Shown here: piece after piece, positions 10,181-17,447 of the stretch
Layout: the number at the start of each line of letters is the position of its first letter
Position numbering within the stretch: position 1 is the first letter of the stretch
Source: a virus
DNA: 51,135 bases
Virus record (IMG/VR): IMGVR_UViG_3300037963_003757
Coordinates: 1-51,135 of that record
Strand: one strand, 5' to 3'
The notes under the pieces: model-generated
What the model was told of the DNA's origin: nothing
The model's database searches: none
Seen by the model: only the letters and a program-made list of their open reading frames with translations
Program-made: the position numbers and the translations under genes

Positions 10181-10518
10181 TATCTTTTACCCCCAAAATA
10201 CTCAACCGCATGGCCTTCTTCAATAAGCGTAGCATTAACATTTGTTGAGCCAACTTTTAATTCTCCCAAACATCTTCCAAACTTACCTACGCCGTGTGAT
10301 TTCAAAACAACGGTTTTACCACCGACTAATTGTTCAAGTCGTTCTTTAGCGGCAAGACCCTTTATTTTCTCTTCTTTATCTCGTGTGCGGGATTCCGGCG
10401 CATTCAAACCATGCAATCTCACACGAACATTGTAATGAACCTTGAATCCCAAATCAATGCGGGCATCCACCGTGTCGCCATCAACGACTCGCAAGATTTC
10501 TGCTTGGTATTCCCACAT
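10180..10518 (-). CDS. Staphylococcal nuclease-like (TNase) protein
   Basis: 112 aa from ATG at 10518 (MWEYQAEILRV). A longer form from TTG at 10557 is possible. The OB-fold SNase signature is clear: VVDGDTVDARI (Ca-binding Asp), RVRLHGLNAPE with the catalytic Arg/Glu region, then GKTVVLKS, GRCLGEL and NATLIEEGHAVEY. These enzymes cut DNA or RNA non-specifically with Ca2+. No signal peptide is seen. In a structural operon it may act on host nucleic acid or during DNA entry. Its TAA overlaps the protease ATG by one base. Confidence 0.85.
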   Translation of the reverse strand: MWEYQAEILRVVDGDTVDARIDLGFKVHYNVRVRLHGLNAPESRTRDKEEKIKGLAAKERLEQLVGGKTVVLKSHGVGKFGRCLGELKVGSTNVNATLIEEGHAVEYFGGKR

Positions 10519-10636
10519 TAGATAATCACGCCCACGATTCTCAAAATGACCCTCCAAATAGGATGGCCTTCAAAATACACCTACTCATCCCCAACAAGAC
10601 AACTAATACAATCGCCCATTGAGCAAAAATCACAAA
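10519..10636 (-). other. Short non-coding gap in the late operon
   Basis: About 118 bp between the SNase ATG and the membrane-protein stop. A GGAGG sits at the upstream end (near 10551-10556), just downstream of an alternative TTG start. If only the ATG is used, that Shine-Dalgarno-like site is 30 nt away and idle. No hairpin or promoter stands out. Confidence 0.3.
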
Positions 10637-11110
10637 TCATTGTTTCTTTCCTCCCTTTGTGATTTGAAATGCCTCCATATCGAGACTGTGTTGCTTTTGC
10701 ATCTTTTCCATGTCGAGGTCATGCTTCAACTTCATTTCCTCAAGCATTCGGGTGTGGCCTTCGACTGCTTCTGCGGAAGCAACATCACCTGCTAATTGTT
10801 CCGGCAAGATGTTAATTTTAGCACCTTCTTTTCCTTTGAACAATTCAAGAACCGATGTGATTATCAGTAGTGCTGGACCACCGAGTAATCCAATAACTGT
10901 TAATTGACTATCGCTAATGTCTCTTTCTTCAACGATTGAGAAGTATGATGCAACGGCCGCTATCAGAACCCACATCACTACAACCATAAATCCGAATGTG
11001 AGCATCAGATACTCATTCGGATTGCTCGTTTTTGGCCTACGCCTCATGGGTCTAAAATTGGATAGGCGACTTATCAATGCTACTATCAAAATTACACTTT
11101 CAAGAATCAT
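10637..11110 (-). CDS. Small membrane protein with C-terminal coiled coil, possible holin
   Basis: 157 aa from ATG at 11110; a GTG three codons earlier is also possible. Three hydrophobic segments are visible: ~1-14 (ILESVILIVALI), ~35-58 (LMLTFGFMVVVMWVLIAAVA) and ~70-88 (VIGLLGGPALLIITSVL). A cytosolic helical tail follows with a tandem MKLKHDLDMEKM / QKQHSLDMEAF pattern. The gene overlaps the portal stop. Position next to the portal and the topology fit a holin or a membrane tether. No family recognised. Confidence 0.55.
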   Translation of the reverse strand: MILESVILIVALISRLSNFRPMRRRPKTSNPNEYLMLTFGFMVVVMWVLIAAVASYFSIVEERDISDSQLTVIGLLGGPALLIITSVLELFKGKEGAKINILPEQLAGDVASAEAVEGHTRMLEEMKLKHDLDMEKMQKQHSLDMEAFQITKGGKKQ

Positions 11111-12494
11111 CTTCAACACCGGGCTGGGAATCTCGGCGTTCTAACCTTCCTGTGGTGTTTGATGTTTGACTTTTGCGTTCATTTCCTTTTCTTCCAATAG
11201 TAGGTTCGTTCAAAATCTCTAATGATTGGTTTAAGTCAAGGATACCAGCATTATAACCGAGCGCGGCTCTTTGCATCTTAACTGTTGGGGATTCGTCTTC
11301 CACAGGCTCAAACTCTAATCGAGGAAGGTCTTTTCTTTGGTGTTCAATACCTAATAACTCAAGATGCTTTGAAAATAAGTCTGTTGTTGCTTGAACCAAA
11401 ACCTGTTGCAGTCTGCGTATAGCAGTCAAGGCCCAAACATTAGCATTGTAGGTTGCCGCAAATGTTGAGCCCCGCTCTTGACCCGCTGCAACTCTCGGCA
11501 CTTGCAATACTGCGGCAATATCTGCATTTACTGTATCCAAAAACGAAGTATTGTCGGGTATTGTGTTTCTTGTGTCGGTGTGGTGAATCTTGATGTAATC
11601 GGGGAAAACAGGTATTTGGTCTCCTCGTAGCGATTCAAGGGTCTTTACTACTTCATCCATAATATATGTGAGTCTCGCCTTTTGTTCTTCGGGGTCTGAT
11701 ATATGTTCTATGGCCGACCTATCAATTGTAATAAATTGTTTAGTCATAGACTCCTCTAATGCTAATCTGTGGTTCATGGTGTTGTATTTTACACGGATAG
11801 CCTGTTCAAGTGAGGAAAAACGAGATGCGCCCCATACACCGTATGTTTGGCGGTTTTCGTTATCCAAAAACCAATAACTCCGATAGTCTATTCTAATATG
11901 TAGTATTTCATCTGCGCTAAATGTTTCTTCTGTGGAGTCTCCTTCACGAAGAATATAATCGGTTGCTTCGATGATTGGGTTTAGTCTGTCGGTTGTTTGT
12001 GTGCTTGGCCTTCCATCGGTAATTGTAATTTGAGCCACAGGTAATGATTGCACATCTTCTATACCTACTCCTGTTCTTCCGACCAATTTGTTTATGTCGT
12101 TCCCATAAACCATTAGTGAGCGCATACCATTGATTAGCAAATCATCAAAGTCAAGAGTTTCTTCAACTAAAAGTCTGATTGCCTCTCGGATAGTTGCGTT
12201 CTTTGCGTTTCGATAGTTGATAGTGTAATTGTTTGCAGTTAGCGATACTGCACGAACCGCACCGTTTAGTTCGGGGTCGTAATTAACCATATCGTCATAT
12301 CGGTCAAACTTAGTCTCGTAGTTTGAGTTAGCCCGTAGTTTGTCTGTGTTTTCCATTATGTCTGTTAGACCGGCGGCGGCTTTAACCAGCAAAGGGTTTT
12401 CGCTGGAGTCTGCCCGTCTCGCACCCGCCCACGCACGAGAGAAGTCAATTTCCGGCTTTTTAGGTTGTGGCCGGAATCTATCGAATATACCCAT
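11100..12494 (-). CDS. Portal protein
   Basis: 464 aa, ATG at 12494. Portal features in order: N-terminal NPLLVKAA and a YDDMVNYDPELNGAVRAVS wing helix, a beta core with MRSLMVYGNDINKLV, an ILHIRIDYRSYWF segment, a long stem region (SLEQAIRVKYNTMNHRLALEE), then TFLDTV-like (SFLDTVNADIAAVLQVPRV) and a C-terminal helical clip/crown with Lys/Arg-rich end. Portals form the dodecameric DNA channel and docking site for terminase. It is the first large gene of the leftward late operon, opposite the terminase region, which is the expected arrangement. Confidence 0.9.
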   Translation of the reverse strand: MGIFDRFRPQPKKPEIDFSRAWAGARRADSSENPLLVKAAAGLTDIMENTDKLRANSNYETKFDRYDDMVNYDPELNGAVRAVSLTANNYTINYRNAKNATIREAIRLLVEETLDFDDLLINGMRSLMVYGNDINKLVGRTGVGIEDVQSLPVAQITITDGRPSTQTTDRLNPIIEATDYILREGDSTEETFSADEILHIRIDYRSYWFLDNENRQTYGVWGASRFSSLEQAIRVKYNTMNHRLALEESMTKQFITIDRSAIEHISDPEEQKARLTYIMDEVVKTLESLRGDQIPVFPDYIKIHHTDTRNTIPDNTSFLDTVNADIAAVLQVPRVAAGQERGSTFAATYNANVWALTAIRRLQQVLVQATTDLFSKHLELLGIEHQRKDLPRLEFEPVEDESPTVKMQRAALGYNAGILDLNQSLEILNEPTIGRKGNERKSQTSNTTGRLERRDSQPGVEDDS

Positions 12495-12526
12495 ATTTTC
12501 GACAGATATTTGCTATTTAATTAACT

Positions 12527-12808
12527 TTAGCCCAAAATCAGACGATATAACAGATATAGTAGGATTCCCGACCCACCTGTTACTTGCGCTACTCGCTTTG
12601 TTATGAACCTATCGAGACTGTATATTGGTCCATTCATTATCATATCTTGGCTTTCTTCTATATTTTTCACGCTATTTTCAACGGAAAGCAATCTTTGTGA
12701 ATGCGAATGATGAGCCTTCGTGTGTTCTCTCATTTCTGCTTTCATATCGCTAACATCATCTCTCACAAGGTCCAATCTCGCCATCACCGCTAATGTTGAT
12801 TCATCCAT
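12527..12808 (-). CDS. Coiled-coil protein with C-terminal TM (XhlA-like topology)
   Basis: 93 aa from ATG at 12808; a TTG three codons upstream is possible. Residues ~10-55 form a heptad-rich helix (VMARLDLVRDDVSDMKAEM, then LLSVENSVKNIEE) with a His cluster (KAHHSHSQ) in the middle. Residues ~75-92 are a hydrophobic anchor (GSGILLYLLYRLIL). N-terminal coiled coil plus C-terminal TM is the layout of hemolysin XhlA-like and some lysis or tail-associated proteins. First gene of the late operon, with a TATA-like box upstream. Confidence 0.5.
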   Translation of the reverse strand: MDESTLAVMARLDLVRDDVSDMKAEMREHTKAHHSHSQRLLSVENSVKNIEESQDMIMNGPIYSLDRFITKRVAQVTGGSGILLYLLYRLILG

Positions 12809-12845
12809 GTTCCGCAAAATATATTAGATGATTTATCAAGACTCG

Positions 12846-12855
12846 TATTTAATTC
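12846..12855 (-). promoter_or_regulatory. TATA-like box for late operon
   Basis: On the minus strand the AATTAAATAC stretch sits about 40 bp upstream of the 12808 ATG. An archaeal start site ~25 bp downstream would leave a leader of about 15 nt. No other AT-rich box lies nearer. Assigned from position and composition only. Confidence 0.4.
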
Positions 12856-12885
12856 TGTTTCTGTCTATTTCTTTCCGGAAATATT

Positions 12886-13066
12886 ACAGGCTCGCAGTAT
12901 AACGGTTTTCGTATTAGTTTTATTTCCTATAAGGTATTTAAGATTAGAACCTAAAAAAAACTCTTATAGTGATTAGAATTATTAGAAAAAACGATAGACT
13001 GCAAGCCTCTATTTTTTCCGGACATAATTGAATCCATTTTGAAAGAATGATTATAACACAGTAATG
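12886..13066. promoter_or_regulatory. Structured control element, copy A (candidate origin/operator)
   Basis: Divergent intergenic region. An outer inverted repeat pairs 12888-12909 (AGGCTCGCAGTATAACGGTT..) with 12987-13008 (..GATAGACTGCAAGCCT), 18 of 22 positions complementary. An inner inverted repeat pairs CTATAAG (12927-12933) with CTTATAG (12963-12969) around an A-rich centre. Downstream blocks GAAAGAAT (13041) and AGTAATG (13060) surround the TATA-like box of the rightward operon. The same ordered blocks occur at 32816-32981. The element lies upstream of the expected transcription start, so it probably works as DNA: a replication origin or regulator-binding array. Confidence 0.65.
13049..13058 (+). 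promoter_or_regulatory. TATA-like box upstream of metallophosphoesterase operon
   Basis: TTATAA at 13051-13056 is centred ~27 bp before the ATG at 13080, the distance expected for an archaeal leaderless transcript. It is preceded by a purine-rich GAAAGAATG that could serve as BRE and is conserved at copy B. Confidence 0.5.
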
Positions 13067-13079
13067 GTTAGGGTATTTT

Positions 13080-14273
13080 ATGAGCCGAGTATATGACCTC
13101 ATCAATGAACATCTGAAAGTTGCAAATACTTTTCCAAACTCCGCACAGTTTGCTAAGTATCTGCATGGTATTGACCCTTCGGTTAAATACCCAACATGGA
13201 AGAAGCGTGTTGAAAGGTATCAACATGAGTTTGGTGAAATTGACTTTTTGATAGAAGACCCATACGAAGAATTGCCCGATGAATGGGAAGGCACATGGCG
13301 TTCTCTTGCTATTGAGTTACACGCACGAAGACCCGAAATAACAATGAAAGCATGGGAGATGAGAATACATGATGCTAAGGTTAAGGGCTTAATCAAAAAG
13401 AAGCAACGACCTAACTTCATTACTACTACTTTTGGTGGTGAGCCAACTCAAATAGCCGATGTATGGGATGCTATCGAAACCGCAACAGGCGAAAACATAA
13501 GAAAGGCAGAAAATGCAAGATGGGCTGAAATAACATTTGAGGGTGGTAAGTATCTCGGTATCGCTCTTGCGAGCGACCAACATATCGGAAACAAATATAC
13601 CGACCACGAGCGAATGCGTGAGGATGCTGAATTAGTTGCAAATACTCCTAACTGTTACGCTATACACGCTGGCGACTTCATAGACAACTTTGTAATAGAC
13701 AAACCACGACCGAGTATGAAAGCAACAATTCCACCGAGCGTTCAATGGAAACTTTGCGACCACTACTTATCAATGTTTGAAGATAAGATTCTTGCAGTAG
13801 TTGCTGGTAATCACGACCTATGGACCAGCGGCATGACTGATTATGACCCACTAAGCCGTCAAGTGCTTGATAGAAACATTCTGTATCATCCCCATGAGTT
13901 AAACATTAGAATAATGAACGGTAAGATACCGTATAACTTTGCTATACGACATAAGCGCAGGGGTAACTCAAACATCAATCCTTCTCGTGTAGTTAAGAAG
14001 ATGTGGGAGGATGGCGAGTCCGATTTTGATATAGGAGTAGTAGGTCATCACCATACACCCGTTATTGAAAACTTTACACGGCATGGTCTTGAGAGATGGG
14101 CGGTAAGGCCGGGAAGTTACAAAATCATAGATGGTTATTCCGAAATGATTGGTTTCCAAAGAGAGCGAGCAACCTGCCCCTTAGTCATATTATCCCCCGA
14201 TGCAAGACACATTCAAGTCTTTTCTGATTTGAGAGATGGGTTAGAGACCCTTCGTGTGTTAAATGGTGAGTAG
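13080..14273 (+). CDS. Calcineurin-like metallophosphoesterase with N-terminal helical region
   Basis: 397 aa, ATG at 13080, probably leaderless. Residues 155-330 hold all metallophosphoesterase motifs: SDQH (D166, H168), HAGDFID (~197-202), AGNHD (~242-246) and VVGHHH (~320-325). These bind two metal ions and hydrolyse phosphoesters in DNA, RNA, nucleotides or proteins. Residues 1-120 are helical and charged, perhaps a DNA-binding head with winged-helix-like segments. Similar enzymes often lie beside terminase genes in archaeal viruses and phages. Whether this is a Mre11-like nuclease or a phosphatase cannot be told here. First gene of its operon. Confidence 0.8.
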   Translation: MSRVYDLINEHLKVANTFPNSAQFAKYLHGIDPSVKYPTWKKRVERYQHEFGEIDFLIEDPYEELPDEWEGTWRSLAIELHARRPEITMKAWEMRIHDAKVKGLIKKKQRPNFITTTFGGEPTQIADVWDAIETATGENIRKAENARWAEITFEGGKYLGIALASDQHIGNKYTDHERMREDAELVANTPNCYAIHAGDFIDNFVIDKPRPSMKATIPPSVQWKLCDHYLSMFEDKILAVVAGNHDLWTSGMTDYDPLSRQVLDRNILYHPHELNIRIMNGKIPYNFAIRHKRRGNSNINPSRVVKKMWEDGESDFDIGVVGHHHTPVIENFTRHGLERWAVRPGSYKIIDGYSEMIGFQRERATCPLVILSPDARHIQVFSDLRDGLETLRVLNGE

Positions 14274-14274
14274 T

Positions 14275-14517
14275 ATGGTTGATGACTTTTTAGTTTCTGA
14301 AACATGGACTTCCGATTGCGAAGAGTTTATAGTAGGCACTATGTTAGATGATACAGATAATTTGGTATTCTGTTTAGAAATAGACGATTATGAAATTGCA
14401 AGTATTATTCTCGATAGGTCAAATGTTGAATCTCTCGTTGATTTTCTCGCAGAATGGACCGGATTTCCTATGTTTGTAGGCGGCGACCCATTAGGTGTAA
14501 CAGATGAAAGGAAATGA
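14275..14517 (+). CDS. Small acidic protein upstream of terminase
   Basis: 80 aa from ATG at 14275, chosen because GGTGAGTAGT lies just before it; ATG at 14263 inside the previous gene is the alternative. Strongly acidic (DDF, DCEEF, LDDTDN, EIDDYE) with alternating hydrophobics. No cysteines pairs or TM. It overlaps the terminase start by 14 bp. Position before the large terminase would suit a small terminase partner, but no HTH is visible, so the role is unknown. Confidence 0.5.
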   Translation: MVDDFLVSETWTSDCEEFIVGTMLDDTDNLVFCLEIDDYEIASIILDRSNVESLVDFLAEWTGFPMFVGGDPLGVTDERK

Positions 14518-16009
14518 CTTACTAACTAACTTTAATCTGCAAAGAAGCAGATACGACCATAAACACTTCTATGAATGGTTGGGTTACACATGGGGCAACC
14601 ATATAGGAGAATGGTTTGACCTATTCAATGATAGACAGGGTAAAAGTGTGCATCGTGTTTTATTGATTGCACCACGAGACCATTCCAAATCCACCACGCT
14701 AAGAGTCAAGGCTTTACACAGTCTGCTATTTGAACGATGGCGTAACAAACCTTTTACTACATGGTTATTTTCCGCCAGCAAAGACTTAGCCGCTAATCGT
14801 CTTGAAGAAATCAAAGATGACCTAAAAAGGCATCCGGAGTTATCCCGAATGATTGATGAGTCTAAAAGTAACAAATGGAAGTTGCAACTAACCAATGGTT
14901 CATGGATTAAGGCATCGTCTGTTGGTTCTGCTATTCGTGGAGAACACCCCGCAAGAATCATTCTTGACGATGTGTTAGATGATGGCGGCGATAAAACCGA
15001 TGATGATATTAGACAATGGTTTAGAAAAAAACTAACACCTATGCTTTCCCCCGAAACATCTATTTTTGTTGTTGGAACGCCACTTTCTCTTACAGACTTA
15101 TACCACACAGAAATGCTTGAAAATGAAGCGTGGGCTTCATGGAAGAAAGGAAGCGTGTTAAATTATGATGAATGGGCTAAGAACCCCGAAGAAATAGAGG
15201 CCATAGCGTTATGGCCGGAGTTTAGACCTATTAACTTCTTGCTTGAGCAAAGACAGGCTATGGGTGAATTAGCATTTTCTCAAGAGTATTTGTGTCGTGT
15301 AGTTGATGATGCCTCCGCCGTATTCCCCCAACACCTTACAAGAAAACACTTAGGGATGGAATCTGTATTAGAGAAAGAAAAGTTACATGAAGGCAGATAT
15401 GTTATTGGGTTTGACCCCTCGCATGGTATAGGTAAGGACTATTCTGTTATGGTTGTTATGAGACAAGATAAAGAAGGATTCTTGCATCTTGTTGATATAT
15501 GGCGCAGAAATGATTTTGAGCCGAGCAAACAAGCACATGAAATAATCAGACTTTGCACTACTTACAAAAACCCTATCTTTGCGGCGGAGTCTGCTGGATT
15601 CCAAAGACTCTATCAATCTTTGTTGCAAAACATGGGTGCGAATATTGACTACAGACCCAGCCCCGTATCAAACAGGGTTCTAAAGCAAGGTCTTCTTATG
15701 AGAATGCGGGCATGGTTTGAACAGGGTAAAATAGTATTTCCCTATGGAGACCATGAAACGAGAACAATAGTAAATGAATTGTTGCAAGAATTAGAAACTC
15801 ACGCATGGGATAGCGGAGTAATTGTTGATAAGGGAAGACATAACGATATAGTTATGGCTCTCGCACACGCAATAGACCAATTCCAAAACATCACTTCTTC
15901 CTCTAACACCCCTATGGTATCAGCGGGAGTATCACTTAATAGTTGGAAAGGAAAGGCTACGCCTCGTAATCCAACCACTAATGGTAAGTTTGTATCGTTC
16001 AGACCTTAG
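14504..16009 (+). CDS. terL: Terminase large subunit (DNA-packaging ATPase/nuclease)
   Basis: 501 aa, ATG at 14504. ATPase: Walker A-like APRDHSKST (~56-64), Walker B RIILDD (~151-156) and motif III FVVGTP (~188-193). RNase H-like nuclease: GFDPS (D304), AAESAG (E362) and RHNDIVMALA (D448). All three acidic positions are present. Length is typical. It docks on the portal, cuts concatemeric DNA and pumps it into the procapsid. It ends in a convergent four-base overlap with a minus-strand gene. Codon choice and TTGCAA frequency are lower than in the right-arm replication genes. Confidence 0.93.
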   Translation: MKGNDLLTNFNLQRSRYDHKHFYEWLGYTWGNHIGEWFDLFNDRQGKSVHRVLLIAPRDHSKSTTLRVKALHSLLFERWRNKPFTTWLFSASKDLAANRLEEIKDDLKRHPELSRMIDESKSNKWKLQLTNGSWIKASSVGSAIRGEHPARIILDDVLDDGGDKTDDDIRQWFRKKLTPMLSPETSIFVVGTPLSLTDLYHTEMLENEAWASWKKGSVLNYDEWAKNPEEIEAIALWPEFRPINFLLEQRQAMGELAFSQEYLCRVVDDASAVFPQHLTRKHLGMESVLEKEKLHEGRYVIGFDPSHGIGKDYSVMVVMRQDKEGFLHLVDIWRRNDFEPSKQAHEIIRLCTTYKNPIFAAESAGFQRLYQSLLQNMGANIDYRPSPVSNRVLKQGLLMRMRAWFEQGKIVFPYGDHETRTIVNELLQELETHAWDSGVIVDKGRHNDIVMALAHAIDQFQNITSSSNTPMVSAGVSLNSWKGKATPRNPTTNGKFVSFRP

Positions 16010-16329
16010 AATGCAAGGATAGCAACGATTGCATCATTGGAAGGGTCTCCGGAAAACACTACTGTTACGGTGTTTGCGCCGGTGGCCTTTGCGGTCTTGA
16101 TGGTTACATTGTTGCTTCCGTCATCCTTTAGGGTTGCGATAATCTTAGATGCAGTAGTTACACCGGCCACAGTTATGGCTTCGGTAGCACTTCCACCAGC
16201 AGTCGTCTTCTCGACTACATAATCTGCTAATACATCAGTTACGGCTGAAGCGAGGTCTGTTGCTTCAACTTCTCCGGCTCTAATGTGGTGGCCCATTATT
16301 ACATCTTGCAATTGTCGGTTCTTAGGCAT
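16006..16329 (-). CDS. Isolated minus-strand structural-type protein
   Basis: 107 aa, ATG at 16329. The N-terminal QDVIMGHHIRAGEVEATDLASAV is like the 'released at / attached to' segments of phage fibre proteins. The C-terminal half (TIKTAKATGANTVTVVFSGD, then PSNDAIVAILAF) is a beta domain resembling small capsid-decoration or fibre-tip domains. It stands alone on the minus strand between two plus-strand genes and overlaps the terminase stop by four bases. A private promoter is implied. Probably a late virion protein separated from the main late operon. Confidence 0.6.
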   Translation of the reverse strand: MPKNRQLQDVIMGHHIRAGEVEATDLASAVTDVLADYVVEKTTAGGSATEAITVAGVTTASKIIATLKDDGSNNVTIKTAKATGANTVTVVFSGDPSNDAIVAILAF

Positions 16330-16371
16330 AAATAAGACTAATTCCTTCTGTTTTATTAAGATTATCTAAGA

Positions 16372-16379
16372 TTTATAAA
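16372..16379 (-). promoter_or_regulatory. Possible TATA box for isolated structural gene
   Basis: TTTATAAA (near-palindromic) lies about 43 bp upstream of the 16329 ATG on the minus strand, with a second AT-rich stretch (CTTAATAAAA) nearer, around 16350. Either could serve. Support is composition and spacing only. Confidence 0.3.
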
Positions 16380-16416
16380 ATATATAGGTTTTTCTATAAA
16401 AAAAATAAAAAATTAC

Positions 16417-16456
16417 GAGAGGGGGTTGGCGTGTAGCATGAGCCGCCAGCCCCTCG
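16417..16456. other. GC-rich stem-loop in intergenic region
   Basis: GGGGTTGGCG (16422-16431) pairs with CGCCAGCCCC (16444-16453), 10 bp including one G-T pair, with a 12-nt loop. Flanking GAG/CTC extends it with a bulge. It is preceded by an A-rich tract and followed by ATTTTT, so it could be a bidirectional terminator for the convergent or divergent units. A similar hairpin at 18372 has the same G-run and the same AAAAGTTGCAAATC neighbour. Confidence 0.5.
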
Positions 16457-16502
16457 ATTTTTGGCCTCGAAAAGTTGCAAATCTCAAAGCCCTAAAAGTT
16501 GC

Positions 16503-16518
16503 AAAAACGATAGACTGC
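16503..16518 (+). promoter_or_regulatory. Half-copy C of the control element arm
   Basis: AAAAACGATAGACTGC here is identical over 16 bases to 12987-13002 (the right outer arm of copy A), and it continues GAGGCT where copy A has AAGCCT. No opposing arm was found nearby. It lies ~50-70 bp upstream of the first gene of the hairpin-rich block, so it may be a regulator-binding site shared by three operons. Two AAAAGTTGCAAA copies (16470, 16494) sit just before it. Confidence 0.55.
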
Positions 16519-16570
16519 GAGGCTATTTGCAACTACGAAACCTTTACTTTTCAGACCTTGAGTCCGAGTC

Positions 16571-17059
16571 ATGGTATCCTACCATAGAAACGAGCGTGAT
16601 GACCGAACCGAGAAAGCGGAGAATGGAGACCCCTACGGGGTCTCCCCGTCAGAAAAGGAGGTGTGGATTGAAAGCAATTTTTCTTCCAATATGCACTTCA
16701 CCTTCTATCCAGCGTCAAAAAGACGGCTAACCCTACCTACTGCGGAAGACCTTTACTCCGAAGGAGTATATTCGCCGGAAATCCTATCCATGTCCGCAGT
16801 AATTCCAGCCGATGTTGAGCCGGATGAAATATTGAAAATCTTTGCAGTTGTCCGAAATATCAACGGAGAATATGAAGTCTATTCCACATCAGCAGCCTCG
16901 CAGTCGCTTGATTCTTTGGTCTTAGAAACCGAAATTGAGTTTATGGAATGGTCGGAATTGGATGGTTGGGAACATCACGAAATCAGCGATTCAGCGTCAT
17001 TTTGTGCGGTTGAATTAGAAGCCGAATTAGGGTTACTTTTGATGGAGTTAAATGTCTGA
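16571..17059 (+). CDS. Unrecognised protein, hairpin-rich block gene 1
   Basis: 162 aa from ATG at 16571. No Shine-Dalgarno precedes this ATG, but AAAAGGAGGTG lies inside at 16654-16663, so a later start (GTG 16661 or a non-standard codon) is possible. The protein is acidic, with many Glu/Ser, no cysteine pairs and no TM. The coding DNA carries perfect stem-loops, for example 16625-16645 (9-bp stem, TAC loop) and 16754-16768 (GAA loop). It overlaps the next open frame. Function unknown. Confidence 0.5.
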   Translation: MVSYHRNERDDRTEKAENGDPYGVSPSEKEVWIESNFSSNMHFTFYPASKRRLTLPTAEDLYSEGVYSPEILSMSAVIPADVEPDEILKIFAVVRNINGEYEVYSTSAASQSLDSLVLETEIEFMEWSELDGWEHHEISDSASFCAVELEAELGLLLMELNV

Positions 17060-17105
17060 GATAAGGCCGCAGTCAAGCGATTTTGATTTTTTAGGAGGAA
17101 GAAAA

Positions 17106-17423
17106 ATGGAAGAAAACGAGATAATGGAAGAAATAAGAATGGTGAATGTGTATTTTGTTCTTGAGCAAAGGGTCGGAGACCCTTTCGGAGTTGAACAACA
17201 AAAAGAGGCTTCAAGGCTTCATAGGAAATTACGAAGTAATATCCTAATGCACTTTCCGTTTGTTGATGAATTGAACGATGAAACTACCGAAGGTAGGACT
17301 CACCAAAATAACCGCCGATGTTTAGACATCGGCCGAGATTTTGAAAACATAACGAATCGAAGATTCATAAGGCTACCAAATGGAGCAATTGGCTATCCAC
17401 ACATTCAATCGAAGATTGAATGA
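17106..17423 (+). CDS. Unrecognised protein, hairpin-rich block gene 2
   Basis: 105 aa. The start is set at ATG 17106 by a strong AGGAGGAAG at 17093-17100; the open frame extends back to ATG 17052. The sequence (MEENEIMEEIRMVNVYFVLE..) is mixed alpha/beta with no known motif. The DNA has stem-loops at 17067-independent sites: 17167-17185 (8 bp, GGA loop), 17284-17296, 17314-17333 and 17402-17422 (9 bp, GAA loop, overlapping the stop). Function unknown. Confidence 0.5.
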   Translation: MEENEIMEEIRMVNVYFVLEQRVGDPFGVEQQKEASRLHRKLRSNILMHFPFVDELNDETTEGRTHQNNRRCLDIGRDFENITNRRFIRLPNGAIGYPHIQSKIE

Positions 17424-17447
17424 AATTGAAAAAAAGGAGGACAAAGC

